The position numbers and the translations under genes are program-made. The notes below the pieces were generated by a model that worked only from the letters and a program-made list of their open reading frames with translations, was not told the DNA's origin and did no database searches. Shown one piece after another: positions 10,089 to 12,642 of a stretch of DNA of 12,642 nt. The DNA lies in NCBI GenBank assembly GCA_947304475.1, contig CAMZBE010000008.1, positions 1 to 12,642 of the forward strand, given 5' to 3'. The stretch's first letter is position 1; every line of letters starts with the position of its first letter. Source of the stretch: an uncultured Clostridia bacterium. GTDB lineage: Bacteria > Bacillota > Clostridia > Oscillospirales > CAG-272.

Positions 10089-12642
10089 TTAGTCGTCCCG
10101 TCTCGCCGGTCCGAACCCGAACAGCCGTTCTTCCTCGTCCATTTCACGGGCGATACGCGCCGCTTCCAGCGCCTCGAGACGCCGCCGTTCGGCTTCCTCA
10201 TCGATCGCGGCGTCTTCGGTCTTTTCCGGTTCGTCTTCGGTCTCTTCTTCCGGCTCTTCTTCGATTTCTTCTTCAGGTTCTTCCTGCTCCGCTTCGTCCT
10301 CTTCCGCGTCATCTTCGGGCGCGGTCAGATCGAACGGAGCAAACAGGTCGCCCGCGTCCCCCGCAGGCTCTTCCTCGGGCTCGGGTTCCGCCTCTTCTCC
10401 GGGCTCTTCTTCCGGCTCTTCCTCGGATTCCTCTTCGGGTTCCTCTTCGACCTCTTCCGCGTCCTCTTCGGACACGGTCAGATCAAACGGAGCGAACAGG
10501 TCGCCCGCCTCGCCCGCGGGCTCTTCCCCGGGTTCCTCCTCGACCTCTTCTTCCGGTTCTTCTTCGGGTTCTTCTTCGGGTTCTTCCGGCTCTTCTTCGT
10601 CCTCTTCCGCGTCCTCTTCGGGCATGGTCAGATCAAACGGAGCGAACAGGTCGCCCGCCTCGCCCGCGGTCTCTTCCTCGGGTTCGGGTTCCGGCTCTTC
10701 TTCAGGCTCCTCTTCGGGCTCCTCTTCGGGCTCTTCCTCGAGTTCCTCTTCGGGCTCCTCTTCACCCTCTTCTTCCGGTTCCGCCCCGGTTTCCTCGGGT
10801 TCCTTTTCCTCGTCTTCGACGATTTCTTCGTCGATCACGGTATCGGGTTCCCCGCCGGGCGTTTCGCCGGGTTCTTCCTCTTCTTCGGGTTCGGTCACGC
10901 CGTCCGCGGGATTCTCCCCTTCAAAGAGGTCGTTTTCGCTTTCTTCGGGCTCGGGTTGTGCGGTGAGATCCTCGTCAAAGAGCGTCTCTTCGTCGCCGCC
11001 CGCAAGACGGCGCGCGTTCTCTTCGGCAAGCCGTTCTTCCGCGAGCCGCGCGTCCTCGTTCAGCCGTGCTTCCTCGGCAAGACGCGCTTCCTCGGCGGCG
11101 CGGTGTTCTTCCGCCGTCTCGGGATAGTCGATACCCGGCAAAAGCACCGTCGGTGCGGACTGCGGGGCGGGTTGCGGGTTGCTTGCCGCCGCTCTCGCCG
11201 CCTCCGCCATGGCGCGACGGCGTTCCTCCTCGGCTTCCTTCCGTGCGCGTTCGGCTTCGATCTGGGCAAGCGCCTGGTCGGCGCGGAGTTTCTCGATCTT
11301 GATGTGGTGATACTTCCGGTCGACTTCGCGCGCGATGGTAGACTCGCGGCTCCGGCAGGTGAAGATCATGCTCTGCACCCCGTCCTCCGCCAGTTCGCGC
11401 AGGGCGCGCATCGTGCAGGTCGCACGGAAGTTGTCCTGGTGCGCGAAACTTTCGTCGAAGCAGAGCGGCGGCTTCTCGTTCTTATAGAGCAGGTCGATAT
11501 ACGCAAGCCGCAGGGCGATGTAGGCAAGGTCACGCGTACCGCCCGACAGGTACTCGGCGGAGTAGCGGTCGCCCTCTTCGCGGGCGAAATCCAAAAACAG
11601 ATCCTGGTCGACGCCGAGTTGACCGTACTTGCCGTCGGTCATCGCGGACATCAGATGTCCGGCGTAAGCCGACAGGCGCGGCGTGATCTCGCGGCGCAGG
11701 TTGCCCTCGGCGCCCGAAACGGCGGAATACGCCAGGTCGAGCGCATGTTTGAGTTCGCTTGCCGCCCGGATCCGCTCGCGCAGAATCGCGATCTTCTCGC
11801 GGATTTCGACGGGGTTCGACGCCCCCTGCCGGAGGCCCGCGATCTCGTCCTCGAGGTCGAGACGGTACTTTTCGAGTTCCTGTTTCTTCTCGTTGCGTAC
11901 CTTGATCCCGTCGAGCAGGTCTTCAAACGACATATCGCAGAGCATATTCTGCAGTTCGGGGGAGAGCGAATGGCGCAGGTGTTCCTCGTTCTCACCCGAC
12001 AGTTTGCCGCGCAGGGCGGCGAGTTCCGCGGCAAGCGTCTTTTCGCGTTCGGCGAATTCCGCCTGCGCAGAGAGGATCGCGTCGATTTCCTCGACCATCT
12101 TGTCGATCGCGGAGCCGATCCCGGCTTCGGGAAGCGTGCGTCCCCAGCGCGCCGCCGTCGCGGAGAGCGACGAGTAGGTCGCGAGATAGGTCTTCTTGGT
12201 TCTGTCAACCACGTCCTCGGCGTGACGGAGCGCCTGTTCGCGCTCGGTGATCGCCGCCCGCCGCTCGGTGTTCCCGGCAAGGAACGCGGCGAAGGCAGCC
12301 GCCGAACGGAAGCCGTACTCGTCCGCGAGCGCACGCGCGTCGGTAAAGCGTTTGTGGTAGATCAAGGCAAGAACGCCGCCGGCGACCAGCGCCACGCCCG
12401 CAAGCGCGAGATAGAGCGGTACGCCGGGTTTCCACGACAGGATCGCGCCGAGGATCGGCAAAAAGACCGCGACGGCGAAGGCAAGGATCATAAGCAGCAG
12501 GGCGTTCAGCCCACTCTTACGCGCCTCGCGTACCTCGCGGGACACCACGACGTCGCCGCCGTGACGGTCGATCCGGTGGAGCAGTTTTTCCTCTTCCCGC
12601 TCCCCTTCGATCTTCTCTTTCAGTTGTTTATACTCGTCCGCA
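10089..12642 (-). CDS. SMC/YhaN-like membrane-anchored ATPase with a long acidic repeat tail (5' end beyond window)
   Basis: The frame is open to the right edge, so the N-terminus, including Walker A, is outside; 850 residues are visible. Numbering from GTG 12548: a coiled-coil stub, two hydrophobic segments (14-38 and 45-64), a long coiled coil (about 90-290), then an ABC-type head half with signature YLSGGTRD (333-340) and Walker B PPLCFDESFAHQD (360-372, Asp365/Glu366). This order fits the YhaN/SbcE family of SMC-like proteins, often encoded with an SbcD-like nuclease and linked to DNA repair. The usual FTCH switch motif reads FTCRSRE (396-402). The head ends near 420. Then come a charged helical stretch with ARLAEE-like repeats (425-516) and a Glu/Pro-rich region (553-786) with three AGDLFAPFDLT motifs (631, 681 and 732). 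It ends in RLFGFGPARRDD. I know of no YhaN protein with such a tail. rbsK follows after 27 nt. Confidence 0.85.
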   Translation of the reverse strand, partial: ADEYKQLKEKIEGEREEEKLLHRIDRHGGDVVVSREVREARKSGLNALLLMILAFAVAVFLPILGAILSWKPGVPLYLALAGVALVAGGVLALIYHKRFTDARALADEYGFRSAAAFAAFLAGNTERRAAITEREQALRHAEDVVDRTKKTYLATYSSLSATAARWGRTLPEAGIGSAIDKMVEEIDAILSAQAEFAEREKTLAAELAALRGKLSGENEEHLRHSLSPELQNMLCDMSFEDLLDGIKVRNEKKQELEKYRLDLEDEIAGLRQGASNPVEIREKIAILRERIRAASELKHALDLAYSAVSGAEGNLRREITPRLSAYAGHLMSAMTDGKYGQLGVDQDLFLDFAREEGDRYSAEYLSGGTRDLAYIALRLAYIDLLYKNEKPPLCFDESFAHQDNFRATCTMRALRELAEDGVQSMIFTCRSRESTIAREVDRKYHHIKIEKLRADQALAQIEAERARKEAEEERRRAMAEAARAAASNPQPAPQSAPTVLLPGIDYPETAEEHRAAEEARLAEEARLNEDARLAEERLAEENARRLAGGDEETLFDEDLTAQPEPEESENDLFEGENPADGVTEPEEEEEPGETPGGEPDTVIDEEIVEDEEKEPEETGAEPEEEGEEEPEEELEEEPEEEPEEEPEEEPEPEPEEETAGEAGDLFAPFDLTMPEEDAEEDEEEPEEPEEEPEEEPEEEVEEEPGEEPAGEAGDLFAPFDLTVSEEDAEEVEEEPEEESEEEPEEEPGEEAEPEPEEEPAGDAGDLFAPFDLTAPEDDAEEDEAEQEEPEEEIEEEPEEETEDEPEKTEDAAIDEEAERRRLEALEAARIAREMDEEERLFGFGPARRDD
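10298..10674 (-). repeat. Three tandem ~150-bp coding repeats (AGDLFAPFDLT units)
   Basis: Similar blocks start at 10298, 10451 and 10601, 153 and 150 bp apart (51 and 50 codons). The 33-bp cores (10323-10355, 10476-10508 and 10626-10658) encode AGDLFAPFDLT. The second and third cores are identical in DNA and the first differs from them at two positions. Over 10451-10520 against 10601-10670 only three of 70 bases differ. The sequence between cores is Glu/Pro-rich and more variable. The pattern suggests fairly recent in-frame duplication within the ATPase tail. Confidence 0.9.
10703..10762 (-). repeat. 12-bp tandem repeat encoding EEPE units
   Basis: Near-copies of CTCCTCTTCGGG (plus-strand reading) are iterated here, encoding PEEE on the minus strand (ATPase tail residues about 596-615). 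Because the unit is a multiple of three, copy-number change would keep the frame. Similar but less regular GAA/GAG/CCG runs continue through 10191-10892. Confidence 0.8.

Noticed and set aside
10298..10674. Regular repeats as a CRISPR array
   Set aside because: The repeats are in frame within a coding gene, the spacers are themselves Glu/Pro codon runs, and no cas genes are present.
10624..11127. Plus-strand frame encoding a Ser/Gly-rich SSGSSSGSSS protein
   Set aside because: It is the antisense of the Glu/Pro codon runs (GAA/GAG/CCG) of the ATPase tail. It has no start context or conserved domain, and the minus-strand ATPase frame explains the sequence.

Overview
The window looks like a piece of chromosome from a GC-rich member of the Bacillota, most likely Clostridia. 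The reasons are a YtvI-like permease fragment, RecA and cyclophilin sequences of clostridial type, a split (two-gene) CHR transporter, a galactokinase with the motif variant I associate with Firmicutes, AGGAGG-like ribosome binding sites, and a YhaN/SbcE-like ATPase. This is judged by eye; no database search or GC calculation was run. I see no phage, transposon, CRISPR array, rRNA or tRNA.

Layout. At the left edge (1-349, minus strand) is the N-terminus of an AI-2E/YtvI-type membrane protein cut off by the window. A short divergent region follows, then a plus-strand cluster: cyclophilin PPIase (447-920), mutY (922-2037) and a NodB-type polysaccharide deacetylase (2059-2889). A perfect 14-bp-stem terminator (2907-2939) separates this cluster from everything to its right, which is on the minus strand and converges on the same terminator.

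The minus-strand run, in transcription order from the right edge, is: a large SMC/YhaN-like membrane-anchored ATPase with an extreme acidic repeat tail (10089 to beyond 12642), ribokinase rbsK (9111-10061), a broken alpha/beta hydrolase (8208-9073), miaA (7249-8211), galK (5965-7242), recA (4791-5894), recX (4180-4788), and two half-size chromate-type (CHR) transporter genes (3520-4146 and 2954-3523). Spacing is tight: 27, 37, -4, 6, 70, 2, 33 and -4 nt. Two junctions are GTGA overlaps. The only gap large enough for an obvious new promoter is upstream of recA.

Functionally the window is rich in genome maintenance (MutY, RecA, its modulator RecX, an SMC-like ATPase) and tRNA modification (MiaA), mixed with sugar kinases (GalK, RbsK) and transporters. 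The most unusual object is the C-terminal region of the ATPase. After the catalytic head come about 400 residues of low-complexity, mostly Glu/Pro sequence carrying three near-identical copies of an AGDLFAPFDLT motif at 50-51-codon spacing, with weaker DLF-like elements around them. The second notable item is the hydrolase, whose catalytic triad is split between two reading frames, apparently by a small internal deletion.
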